Positions 34,601 through 41,732 of a stretch of DNA of 64,000 bases are shown piece by piece. Source of the stretch: an uncultured Sulfurovum sp. (GTDB lineage Bacteria > Campylobacterota > Campylobacteria > Campylobacterales > Sulfurovaceae). Positions within the stretch are counted from its first letter, which is position 1; every line of letters begins with the position of its first letter. A program made the position numbers and the translations under genes. The DNA is taken from contig CACVAP010000047.1 of assembly GCA_902727895.1 (NCBI GenBank), positions 52,213 to 116,212 of the forward strand, read 5' to 3'. Below the pieces are notes generated by a model, which saw nothing but the letters and a program-made list of their open reading frames with translations, did no database searches and was not told the DNA's origin.

Positions 34601-35173
34601 AAGTTTTACATTACGTTCTTCGTTGGCAGCTTCACAACCATGAAGTGCTGCTTTAATTTGTAAGGGATCTTGACAAGTTTCTAGCATAAAGATGTCACAA
34701 CCACCGTCTATGAGACCAAGAGCTGTCTCTTTGTACCCTTCATACATCTCATCATAATGGATATGTCCAAGACTTGGAAGCTTCGTTCCAGGGCCAATTG
34801 ATCCTAAGACAAAACGTGGTTTTTCTTCAGTAGAAAACTCATTACAAACATCTTTAACAATTTCTGCTCCCAGTTTTGAAAGCTCATAACAACGTTCACC
34901 CATTTGGTACTCGTCTAGTACCCAAGGCATGGTTCCAAAGGTATTGGTTTTAATGATGTCTGCACCAGCTTTAGCATAAGCATGGTGTACTTCTCTCATA
35001 AGTTCAGGTGCTGTTGCGTTAAGAAGTTCATTACAACCTTCTTGATCTACACCTTCATCATCGAGCCATGCTTCTGCTGGTATTTCTAAATTTTGTATTT
35101 GAGTACCTGTAGCACCGTCAATTACTAAGATTCGTTCTTCTAATAGTTCTTTAATTTGTTCTGTACTTGCCAC
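31667..35173 (-). CDS. metH: Cobalamin-dependent methionine synthase
   Basis: Transfers a methyl group from methyl-tetrahydrofolate to homocysteine through cobalamin. All modules are present in order: the homocysteine domain with zinc cysteines in GFNCGTG and GGCCGTTP, the pterin domain starting at LLIGERSNSTGSKAF, the cobalamin cap and binding domains with GDVHDVGKNLV carrying the lower-ligand His, and the C-terminal reactivation domain with RYSFGYPACPDL. At 1168 residues it is complete. The start codon is GTG with AAGGG upstream. A TACAAT box at 35212–35217 is the likely promoter. No cobalamin or SAM riboswitch was recognised in the short leader. Confidence 0.97.
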   Translation of the reverse strand: MASTEQIKELLEERILVIDGATGTQIQNLEIPAEAWLDDEGVDQEGCNELLNATAPELMREVHHAYAKAGADIIKTNTFGTMPWVLDEYQMGERCYELSKLGAEIVKDVCNEFSTEEKPRFVLGSIGPGTKLPSLGHIHYDEMYEGYKETALGLIDGGCDIFMLETCQDPLQIKAALHGCEAANEERNVKLPIMVSVTIELSGSMLIGTDATTIVTILEPFDILSLGFNCGTGPDQVKKHLRTLSELCSIPISVHANAGLPQNRGGYTYYPMGPDEFTNKQLEFTEFDGVSFLGGCCGTTPQHIHALQKAVSTMKPKKPTGSIEPSVASLFNTTELFQEPAPLLIGERSNSTGSKAFRELIIASDYEGTVTVGQAQVRDGAHCLDVNVEFAGRDGAVDMRAIMELYNQKIPLPLMPDATRVNTMEEGLKCIGGKPIINSVNLEDGEEKFHAICNLAKKFGTALVCLTIDEIGMAKTKDDKVAQAERMYDMAVNGHGIDPRNLVFDMLTFTVGSGDLEYRDAAIQTLEAIRELHIRHPEVGSTLGLSNISFGLAINARRFLNSVFLHHCLQAGLTTVIINVKHIVPLAKMSDADREICEELLFAPDDQSLFTFIDHFSDVNIEDDNSDEEYEAMNTEEKIARLLLDGDKERMIPLVEEARHEIHPDRIVNEILIDAMKVVGELFGSGQMQLPFVLQSAETMKKTVDYLNPHLTKQEKETDTTLVVGTVKGDVHDVGKNLVDIILSNNGFKVINVGIKTQLETYLEAHEKHNVQAIGMSGLLVKSTAVMKDNLEAMTDMGLEIPVLLGGAALTRSFVDDFCRPIYKGPIFYCRDAFDGVIAMSRIEKYNEDNSVGLDTRMAGDMREREVKVKKEIIIPPFEEIKQPEQVDIPTPPFWGRRVLQKEDLDMNMIFDWVNKKTVIKMHWGYKRAKMGQEAYDKLLEEKVYPAFERLKQEFIEKDLFDPTIIYGYYPCRSNDQELYLFDEEEGWNIDENASREPFDEVKDRHTVKFDFPRQGKKPHRALSDFYRHDRHDVIALTCVSAGSKFSEYEKELYEKGEYLEYNMVHGFSVELAEALAEVVHKQIRMDWDILKEDEGATLRDVRMRRYQGARYSFGYPACPDLEASRELFDVLKPEEFGIELSETFQIHPEQSTSALVVHHGKASYYAV

Positions 35174-35211
35174 TGTTGTACCCTTGGGAAATGATAGTTT
35201 TTATTAGTGGA

Positions 35212-35217
35212 ATTGTA
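35212..35217 (-). promoter_or_regulatory. -10 box of metH
   Basis: Minus-strand TACAAT in TTTTTGCTACAATTCC, 38 nt before the GTG start of metH. The leader is short, which leaves no room for a riboswitch. Confidence 0.45.
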
Positions 35218-35235
35218 GCAAAAACTTCTGATTAT

Positions 35236-35427
35236 TTAGACTAAACCCAATTCTCTAAAAATCTCTTTAAAGGCCATGTTCACTTCTAAAAGCTCATCAT
35301 AAATAAGTCCAAAGGCTCTATCTTCTCTTACCCACTCTTCAATATGTTTTACACTTTGGGTTTTTTCTTCACTACTTAAAGTTTCTGAAGCTTCAATCGC
35401 CTCTTTTAATTGTTCAAATTTTGGCAT
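35236..35427 (-). CDS. Small acidic helical protein of unknown function
   Basis: A 63-residue, charged, probably all-helical protein (FEQLKEAIEASETLSSEEKTQ, then HIEEWVREDRAFGLIYDELLEV) without signal peptide or cysteines. Ribosome binding site AAAGGAT lies upstream of its ATG. It precedes metH by about 60 bp on the same strand. It is not recognised. The composition and codon use look like those of its neighbours, so it is probably real. Confidence 0.6.
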   Translation of the reverse strand: MPKFEQLKEAIEASETLSSEEKTQSVKHIEEWVREDRAFGLIYDELLEVNMAFKEIFRELGLV

Positions 35428-35503
35428 TGTAAATCCTTTTATTTTGTGAAATTAAGAAGAAGTCTTCTTCCTTTATTATATTCTTTTTTATTGAATTTTT
35501 GGT

Positions 35504-35509
35504 TATAAT
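35504..35509 (+). promoter_or_regulatory. -10 box directly before the NlpC/P60 gene (possible leaderless transcript)
   Basis: TTGGTTATAAT is followed by six bases (CTACAA) and the ATG. There is no ribosome binding site between them. Confidence 0.55.
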
Positions 35510-35515
35510 CTACAA

Positions 35516-36850
35516 ATGAATAAAAGCCTAATGATTACCATAGTTTCTGCTTTGTTATTAACATCTTGCCAAGATGTAGGAGACAACAAACCCCTCCTTT
35601 CTAACTCGAAGAAAAAACAACCTATTATTATTGTTAACCGAAATAGACATCTAAATATCCCAGAATTTTGGATGGATAGAATTGAAAATTCTGACAAAGT
35701 TATTATGAACCAAAAAGAGATAGAATCTTTTAACAAAAATACTGCGCATACAAAACATACTTTAAATTTTTTCAAAGAAATTAACAAAGCCTATGGAAGT
35801 TCATGGGTACGAAAAAGTATCTTAGGTAATTATGAAGGTATCAAATCTAGTGTTCGTTATTTTGAAGATGGTAATAAAATTACCCAAATGTTTTATGCCA
35901 ATGTAAAAGAGATATTAAATCTCGATGGTATTTTAAATAAATCTGTCAAAACACGTTATGCCCTAACCACAGCCTACGCTAACCAGAAAATTATACCAAC
36001 GGGACTTTCTTTACTTAAGAAAAAAGACCAAATTCACTTTGACCGTAATCAAAACTCTGCGTTAGACCTTGCTACACCCGTAGCTATCTTACATACAAGT
36101 GATGATGGTTTATGGCACTATGGTATTGGACCTACAAGTTCAGGTTGGATACGTTCTGAAAATCTGGCTTTTGGAGAACGCGAAGAAATTTTAAATTATA
36201 TAAATTCAAAAAGCTTTGTCATTACCACAGCTGCTAAAACAGCCCTAAGTATTGGTGGTAAATATCATGACTACATGCGAATGGGTGTAAGGCTACCTTC
36301 GATTTTAAAACTTGATGACATGACCATGGTTATGATTCCTACTGCTGATGACAACGGAAACTTAGTACTCTCAAATGCAACCGTAAAAACAGCCGATGTC
36401 CATAAAGGCTATTTGGCTTATACGCCGAAGAACATTTTAACCCAAGCCTTTAAGTTTTTACATGCTCCTTACGGTTGGGGTGGTATGTATGGTGAGCAAG
36501 ATTGTTCAAAATTTTTACAAGAGATTTATGCTACAGTGGGTGTAAAACTTCCGAGAAACTCAATGTCACAGTCAAATGTATCAGAAGCCAAACTTGAACT
36601 TTCAGGACTTTCTAGAACATCTAAACAAACTTTTTTAAGAACGACAGCTATGGTCGGTGGAAGTATCATTCACTTAAAAGGTCACATTTTTTTGTATCTA
36701 GGTGAGTATAAAGGTGAATCGTACATTATACATACTGTTTGGGGAGCTTCTTCAAGACATTATGCCTTAGGACGAACAGCTGTTACCTCATTAAACTTTA
36801 ATGACTACATGGGGAAGATAGATAGACTTACCAATATTACTCTTGAGTAG
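35516..36850 (+). CDS. SH3–NlpC/P60 cell-wall peptidase lipoprotein
   Basis: A 444-residue lipoprotein (lipobox LLTSC, C18) with an N-terminal stabilising region, SH3b-type domains (about residues 170–300, including GLWHYGIGPTSSGWIRSENLAFG) and a C-terminal NlpC/P60 cysteine peptidase domain. The catalytic Cys is C330 in GEQDCSKFLQEIY, with H390 in LKGHIFLYLG and a third polar residue probably H406 in YIIHTVWG. The domain set matches the DvLysin-like family (SH3_6/SH3_7 with NlpC/P60), which cuts between D-γ-Glu and the diamino acid of peptidoglycan peptides. It overlaps lptC by 14 bp in convergent orientation. Confidence 0.9.
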   Translation: MNKSLMITIVSALLLTSCQDVGDNKPLLSNSKKKQPIIIVNRNRHLNIPEFWMDRIENSDKVIMNQKEIESFNKNTAHTKHTLNFFKEINKAYGSSWVRKSILGNYEGIKSSVRYFEDGNKITQMFYANVKEILNLDGILNKSVKTRYALTTAYANQKIIPTGLSLLKKKDQIHFDRNQNSALDLATPVAILHTSDDGLWHYGIGPTSSGWIRSENLAFGEREEILNYINSKSFVITTAAKTALSIGGKYHDYMRMGVRLPSILKLDDMTMVMIPTADDNGNLVLSNATVKTADVHKGYLAYTPKNILTQAFKFLHAPYGWGGMYGEQDCSKFLQEIYATVGVKLPRNSMSQSNVSEAKLELSGLSRTSKQTFLRTTAMVGGSIIHLKGHIFLYLGEYKGESYIIHTVWGASSRHYALGRTAVTSLNFNDYMGKIDRLTNITLE

Positions 36851-37370
36851 TACTTCTTTTCTGAGGTATAAAATAAATAGAAGCTTCTATATGATCAGCT
36901 TTTACTTTTTTAGTTTCTGTATTTAATTCTAAGTTATCACCTAAAATAATACTTGAATTAAATTCTAAACGAAAAGGATGAACAGTTTTAACATCTTTTG
37001 TTTCAACATTGTAGTTTAAACTCTTTGTCGTAAACTTCAAGCCATCATCACGTATAACATTTACACCTTGATCCATATAAACATAGTCTTCTTCATAAAT
37101 GGCTTTTTTAGACAAAAGTCGATAACCATTTTCATCTTTCAAATCAATCTCATCCATGTCCAAATAATTTTGATGCTTCACCATTTTTAAGGCAGATACT
37201 ACTTGTGCTGGTTCATCTTTTTTAATGTCAAAGAGAGAAAATTTTTGAAACTCTAACTCTTTGTCTCCTTTAGAAGAGGTTGCTTCCTTAGAAGTAGGAT
37301 TAATACCTAAAATACTTAACAGTAGTATTAATACTATGAGAAGTAATAAGTACTCTATTCTTATTGCCAT
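36837..37370 (-). CDS. lptC: LPS export protein LptC
   Basis: Inner-membrane-anchored periplasmic protein that passes LPS from the LptBFG extractor to LptA. It has an N-terminal membrane helix (about residues 6–23) and an OstA-like β-jellyroll seen in ENGYRLLSKKAIYEEDYVYMDQGVNVIRDDGLKFTTKSLNYN and NTETKKVKADHIEASI. The length of 177 is normal. It overlaps kdsC by 10 bp. The kdsC–lptC pair is conserved, but lptA is far away in this genome. Confidence 0.85.
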   Translation of the reverse strand: MAIRIEYLLLLIVLILLLSILGINPTSKEATSSKGDKELEFQKFSLFDIKKDEPAQVVSALKMVKHQNYLDMDEIDLKDENGYRLLSKKAIYEEDYVYMDQGVNVIRDDGLKFTTKSLNYNVETKDVKTVHPFRLEFNSSIILGDNLELNTETKKVKADHIEASIYFIPQKRSTTQE

Positions 37371-37858
37371 AAAGCCAAATACTCGTCTTCTAAATTTTCT
37401 AAGACAATAAGCTTTTCAATCATCTCACGAATAGCAGCATCTCCACCCTTAGCAGACAATACTTCTGACGCAATCTTTTGAACATGTACAGAAGCATCAG
37501 CTGGAACATAAGAGAGTTTAGAAGCCACGAGCATAGAGTAATCATTTAAATCATCACCAGCAGAAGCTACATTGTCCATAGTTAAATCTAACTCTTTAAG
37601 TATCTCTTCTAAGACTTCTCTTTTATTATGAATGCCTTGATGAAAATGAACAATACCAAGCTCTTTGGCACGGCGCTCTACTATCTTAGAGGTACGCCCT
37701 GTAATAATAGCCACTTGCTTACCAAGCTTAACCCATGAAGCAATGGCAAGACCATCTTTTACAGAAAAAGATTTTACCTCATCTCCATTTTGAGTGTAAG
37801 TAATTTTACCATCAGTTAAAGTACCATCAACATCTAGAACAATGAGTTCTATGCTCAT
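37361..37858 (-). CDS. kdsC: KDO-8-phosphate phosphatase KdsC
   Basis: HAD phosphatase without a cap domain that makes KDO for the LPS core. Motif I is LDVDGTLTDGKI, motif II AIITGRTS, motif III lies in the HQGIHNKREVL region and motif IV is AGDDLNDYSMLVAS. The length of 165 and absence of a cap suit the tetrameric KdsC family. It overlaps hisB by 4 bp upstream and lptC by 10 bp downstream. Confidence 0.92.
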   Translation of the reverse strand: MSIELIVLDVDGTLTDGKITYTQNGDEVKSFSVKDGLAIASWVKLGKQVAIITGRTSKIVERRAKELGIVHFHQGIHNKREVLEEILKELDLTMDNVASAGDDLNDYSMLVASKLSYVPADASVHVQKIASEVLSAKGGDAAIREMIEKLIVLENLEDEYLALWQ

Positions 37859-38427
37859 AAAACACCTTTAGTACTAGGAATTCCTGCATTTTCATTAATG
37901 GTAGCTCCACGACGAAGTGCCACAGCCAATGCTTTAAATGCAGCTTCTATTCTATGGTGTTTGTTTGTTCCACGACCACAAATTAAGTGTACGGTCATAG
38001 ATGCATTGAAAGTAATGGCTCTAAAAAACTCTTCTACTAATTCAACATCAAAGTTTCCAACTTTACCTTCCATTGGCATTTCAAATACTAAGAAAGGTCG
38101 ATTAGAAATATCTAAGTCACAAGTTACAGCAGCTTCATCCATAACCACGGTAGCATTACCATAACGCTCTATGTTTTTAATAGGATAAAGCTCTTTTTTA
38201 AGTGCTTGACCAATAACAATACCAATATCTTCAACAGAATGGTGATCGTCTATGTGTGTGTCACCATTACAAGTAACCTCTAAATTCATGTGGGAGTGTT
38301 TTGAAAGTGCTTCTAGCATGTGATCAAGAAAACCAACACCTGTGTTGATGTTTGATTTACCTTGACCGTAAAGTTCGAGCTTAACAGAGATTTGAGTTTC
38401 TCTTGTTTCTCGTGAAAGTTCTACCAT
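37855..38427 (-). CDS. hisB: Imidazoleglycerol-phosphate dehydratase
   Basis: Mn-dependent sixth-step enzyme of histidine synthesis. The metal-binding His repeats are GVGFLDHMLEALSKHSHM, DTHIDDHHSVEDIGI and TNKHHRIEAAFKALA. At 190 residues it is the monofunctional form, without the HAD phosphatase fused in E. coli HisB. It is placed between a SPOR lipoprotein gene and kdsC, a gene order I recall as partly shared in Campylobacterota. It overlaps kdsC by 4 bp. Confidence 0.95.
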   Translation of the reverse strand: MVELSRETRETQISVKLELYGQGKSNINTGVGFLDHMLEALSKHSHMNLEVTCNGDTHIDDHHSVEDIGIVIGQALKKELYPIKNIERYGNATVVMDEAAVTCDLDISNRPFLVFEMPMEGKVGNFDVELVEEFFRAITFNASMTVHLICGRGTNKHHRIEAAFKALAVALRRGATINENAGIPSTKGVL

Positions 38428-38433
38428 AATTTA

Positions 38434-38453
38434 TCCTCTATTATATTAGAGGA
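38434..38453. repeat. Inverted repeat just upstream of hisB
   Basis: TCCTCTA and TAGAGGA form a perfect 7-bp stem around TTATAT. On the minus strand the spacer includes a TATAAT-like box and the right arm contains the AGAGGA that serves as hisB ribosome binding site. It may be an operator or a start-masking hairpin. Confidence 0.4.
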
Positions 38454-38469
38454 CATTCTATCATAGTTT

Positions 38470-39174
38470 CTATTTTCTTACAAGAAATCCATCTGAGATA
38501 CCATAACTGTTCATAAATTTTTTGGCTTCAAAGTTATTGTTAAAGCCTTCAATTCTTACTCTGTATAAAGGTTTACCATTTTTAGTTCCTTTTTTAATGG
38601 CAACATTGTATCTATCTGAAAGTGCCCTATATCTTTTAACGTATTTAGTAGCACCACTGTACTTTCTAAAAGCACCTACTTGAATGGCTGTATTAGCTGT
38701 TGAAGCGTAGTTATTCTTGATTGTAAATGATCCCTGTGCTGTATTTATAGGAGTAACAGGAGATGCCATACGTGTATTATTAGCATAAGTACGCTCTCTT
38801 TTCACTGTCGTATCTGATTCTTTTTCATTATAAGGATATCTACCATAACTACCATCATGCTTCTGATTACTGGTTTTCCTTGCCTGAGCAATAGGTGTAA
38901 CTGGTTTTTTTAAGTTGTGTGCAAAAGTATTATTAGATACGGAAGGTGCCTTAGAATAATCTGTACCACTTGCATAACAATCAATACAGTCTTTATCTTT
39001 AGCCTTCACAGTTTTCACAGTTCTCCAAGTGTTCTGACTTTTTTGAACATTCTTAACATTCATAATAGGTATAATTTTAGTGTCACGTTGAGGTTCATTC
39101 TTAACCACACAACCATTAATCATTAATGTAGTGATTGAAAAAAATATTAGGTTTCTTTTATTAATAATGTTCAT
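38470..39174 (-). CDS. SPOR-domain lipoprotein in the RlpA position
   Basis: A 234-residue lipoprotein (C22 in MINGC) with a long low-complexity, basic linker and a C-terminal SPOR domain (about residues 160–234: TAIQVGAFRKYSGATKYVKRYRAL, PLYRVRIEGFNNNFEAKKFM). SPOR domains bind denuded septal glycan strands. In Campylobacter this position, next to mltD and tatD, holds a RlpA-type protein by my recollection, but the double-psi β-barrel catalytic domain of RlpA is not visible here. The linker holds CIDC, possibly a disulfide. It starts 3 bp after mltD. Confidence 0.82.
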   Translation of the reverse strand: MNIINKRNLIFFSITTLMINGCVVKNEPQRDTKIIPIMNVKNVQKSQNTWRTVKTVKAKDKDCIDCYASGTDYSKAPSVSNNTFAHNLKKPVTPIAQARKTSNQKHDGSYGRYPYNEKESDTTVKRERTYANNTRMASPVTPINTAQGSFTIKNNYASTANTAIQVGAFRKYSGATKYVKRYRALSDRYNVAIKKGTKNGKPLYRVRIEGFNNNFEAKKFMNSYGISDGFLVRK

Positions 39175-39177
39175 AAC

Positions 39178-40119
39178 TTACCTTTGTGCGTATTTTAAAT
39201 AACCAGTTCTAGCTGGTTGTATATTTTGTGTATAGCGATTGTAAAACATACCTACCTTTGAAGTTGGTATATTAATCTTATATCCATGTCTATGAGGAAC
39301 TTTTCCATTTTTTAAATGTGCATTAATTTTCTCTAAATAATAAGTATTCATATTTAATATTTTTGATAAGTTCACTAAGCTTTCACCTGAACGTACATTG
39401 ACAGGAGTAATACTATCTTTGTTAATTGTATACATCATCTCACCAAGATTATCATTAGACTTAAACAAATAGTTTTCACCAATCATTGCCATAAGTAAAA
39501 CTTTTTGAATGTATTTTCTTGTTTCTGCTTTAATATAACCATTACGAGATGAAATAAGCGTACCTAAATCTCTTGTACCAGCTTTTTTAAGTGAACGATT
39601 TACACAACCATTACCACAGTTATATGCCATCGTAGTAAGATACCATGAGTTTAAATTATTATTTATTTTATATAAGTATTTAATAGCTGAATCAGTTGCT
39701 CTAATAGGGTCATAACGTTCATCTAAGGTTTTTCCCACATGTAAGTTAAACTCTTTTGTACCCGTATTGACCGTAAACTGCCATAGTCCACCAGCACCCG
39801 TACGAGATACTGCTTCTGGATCAAAAGCAGATTCAACCATTGCTATATAAAGGAAAACAGGGGAAATATCTTTTTGATACATCATCTCTTTAATCGTAGG
39901 GATAATAAGTCCACCACGTTTTACAGCGTTAATGTATCTTTTTGTGTATTCTCGTTTATTCTTATGCACAAAGTTTTTAAACTCAGCATTATCAATAAAA
40001 CGTTCATCTACATCAAACTCTGTCAAGACATATGAATAACTTGGAAATTCAGACCGTATGTCTGCATAGGAGAATGAAGTAAAAAATAATGATATAATGA
40101 GTAATTTATAAAATTTCAT
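39178..40119 (-). CDS. MltD-like lytic transglycosylase with LysM-like tail
   Basis: Exported peptidoglycan-cleaving enzyme. A signal peptide (KLLIISLFFTSFSYA) precedes an SLT domain with catalytic E96 in AMVESAFDPEAVS, then GAGGLWQFTVNTG and MAYNCGNGCVNRS. The C-terminal 80 residues contain a LysM-like segment (NVRSGESLVNLSKILNMNTYYLEKIN). Such enzymes cut the glycan strand to give 1,6-anhydro-muropeptides. Ribosome binding site AAGGAT is upstream of the ATG. It is followed 3 bp later by the SPOR lipoprotein, which supports joint work on septal or lateral wall. Confidence 0.9.
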   Translation of the reverse strand: MKFYKLLIISLFFTSFSYADIRSEFPSYSYVLTEFDVDERFIDNAEFKNFVHKNKREYTKRYINAVKRGGLIIPTIKEMMYQKDISPVFLYIAMVESAFDPEAVSRTGAGGLWQFTVNTGTKEFNLHVGKTLDERYDPIRATDSAIKYLYKINNNLNSWYLTTMAYNCGNGCVNRSLKKAGTRDLGTLISSRNGYIKAETRKYIQKVLLMAMIGENYLFKSNDNLGEMMYTINKDSITPVNVRSGESLVNLSKILNMNTYYLEKINAHLKNGKVPHRHGYKINIPTSKVGMFYNRYTQNIQPARTGYLKYAQR

Positions 40120-40205
40120 TTCGAATCCTTAATATTTATAAAGAAAGTATACTATATTAAATATTAAGTTAAAGAGTTAAATTAGAATTTATAATTAATT
40201 TTAAT

Positions 40206-40982
40206 TTAAGAAATGGTTTTAAATAACCTTTTTGCATTGCTTGTAGTCTTATCTATTAAATCACTTTTTTCTACATTTGAAAGTTCAACCATCTTAGAAG
40301 CTACTAAATCACAATAAGCTGGTTCATTCCTTTTACCTCTATACGGATGAGGTGTTAAGTAAGGAGCATCAGTTTCTATAATCAATTTGTCATTGGGAAT
40401 TTTAGGATAAACATTAATGAGTTTTTTGGCATTCTTAAAAGTTAAAACCCCACCAATACCATAGTAAAAATTCTTATCTGCAAGTTTTAAAAGTGATTCA
40501 TCAGCATTATAACAATGTAATACACCACCCTCATCCCCAGCGTACTCAGTTAAAAGTTCTAAACAATCAGCTGAAGATTCACGCACATGCACAATAAGGG
40601 GTAATTTTAACTCTTTCGCCCAAAGAATTTGATCAATAAAAACTTTTTTTTGTAATTCTTTTTCTGTAGTAATTTCTTTCTCTGTTTCAGGTAAACGAAA
40701 ATAATCCAAACCACATTCACCAATGGCAACACACTTAGGATGGGAAATAAATGATTTTAAAAATGCTTTGTCATAATTTGTGGCATCGTAAGGGTGAACG
40801 CCTACAGAGAAATATATTTCTTCATAAAGCTCAGAAAGTTTAACTGCGCGTTCTAATGTTTTTGGGTCTGCTCCAGGAATGATAAAACGCTCAACACCTT
40901 GGTCTTTTGCACGTTTTATTACTTCTTCTATATCATCATTATACCGTTCATCATCCAAGTGGCAATGTGTATCAATAATCAT
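40206..40982 (-). CDS. tatD: TatD-family metal-dependent hydrolase
   Basis: TIM-barrel nuclease/hydrolase. The metal-binding motif is IDTHCHLDDERY at the N-terminus, followed by AIGECGLDYF, PLIVHVRES, VLHCYN and the C-terminal ETDAPYLTP. The length of 258 is typical. Family members act as 3'–5' DNA exonucleases, but other hydrolase roles are possible. It is located between mltD and the LysM proteins, as in Campylobacter from memory. Confidence 0.93.
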   Translation of the reverse strand: MIIDTHCHLDDERYNDDIEEVIKRAKDQGVERFIIPGADPKTLERAVKLSELYEEIYFSVGVHPYDATNYDKAFLKSFISHPKCVAIGECGLDYFRLPETEKEITTEKELQKKVFIDQILWAKELKLPLIVHVRESSADCLELLTEYAGDEGGVLHCYNADESLLKLADKNFYYGIGGVLTFKNAKKLINVYPKIPNDKLIIETDAPYLTPHPYRGKRNEPAYCDLVASKMVELSNVEKSDLIDKTTSNAKRLFKTIS

Positions 40983-41019
40983 ACTAACCCTTTAAAATAT
41001 TTTAAAGAAGTTTACCATA

Positions 41020-41649
41020 TTAATATGGTAAATTAATTTTTTGTCCTTCATAAAGAATATCATTTTCCAGTAAACTGTCATTACTTGCAATAATTCTCTT
41101 ATAATTCATAGCATCACCATAAAATTTATCGGAAATACCTTGTAATGTATCACCTTTTTTAATAGTAACCACACGTTTATCTTCATATTCTTCAAGACCA
41201 AGTTCTTCTCTTAGCTTATTAGTATACCCAGAGTTATCAGCCAATTTTGTGTCATCCATAAGATCACTCATTGCTGAACTTAAACTCATTTGACTAGTTG
41301 TATCTAAGGCAATTTCGCTTCTTGATTCTATCAATTCATTTTCAATACTTCTAAGTGCATTCAAATATTCTTCTTCTGAATTATCTAGCTTATTATTCTC
41401 TGCAACAACTACGATAGGTGTTTCAACTCTATTTTCAACTTGAGATATAATTTCTTGTTTAACAACTAACGTATCATCAAGAGGAATTGTCGATTTATAA
41501 AAATAAAATCCAAAATAAGCAATTCCAGCAAGTAATATTATTCCTACAACCTTAGTACCCATTCCTGATTGTTCAAAACTATTTTCATCTTCAGCATGTA
41601 AAATTGAACCCTTTACGGCATCATTGTAAACATCATTTGTATCAAACAT
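41020..41649 (-). CDS. Membrane-anchored LysM protein, copy 1
   Basis: A 209-residue bitopic protein: a cytoplasmic N-terminus of about 30 residues (MFDTNDVYNDAVKG), one membrane helix (VVGIILLAGIAYFGFYFY), an acidic periplasmic stalk, and a C-terminal LysM domain (VVTIKKGDTLQGISDKFYG through ILYEGQKINLPY). It would hold the inner membrane close to peptidoglycan or present a binding site there. It is paralogous to the gene immediately upstream. The enzymatic partner is unknown. No catalytic domain is present. Confidence 0.85.
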   Translation of the reverse strand: MFDTNDVYNDAVKGSILHAEDENSFEQSGMGTKVVGIILLAGIAYFGFYFYKSTIPLDDTLVVKQEIISQVENRVETPIVVVAENNKLDNSEEEYLNALRSIENELIESRSEIALDTTSQMSLSSAMSDLMDDTKLADNSGYTNKLREELGLEEYEDKRVVTIKKGDTLQGISDKFYGDAMNYKRIIASNDSLLENDILYEGQKINLPY

Positions 41650-41732
41650 AAACTTCCTTTTAGTTTTCTCTAAGGAGTATAGTTAAACAAAAGGCACTAA
41701 GTGTGAAATTTTAAAAAATATTTATATCTTAA

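Noticed and set aside
32471-34643. Several plus-strand ORFs inside metH
   Set aside because: metH is complete and well conserved in the minus frame; these are reverse-frame shadows.
35174-35235. Riboswitch upstream of metH
   Set aside because: The leader is about 30–60 nt and shows no SAM or cobalamin riboswitch features; it is too short.
35503-35787. 94-residue minus ORF opposite the NlpC/P60 gene
   Set aside because: It covers the signal peptide and N-terminal coding region of the lipoprotein and has no ribosome binding site.
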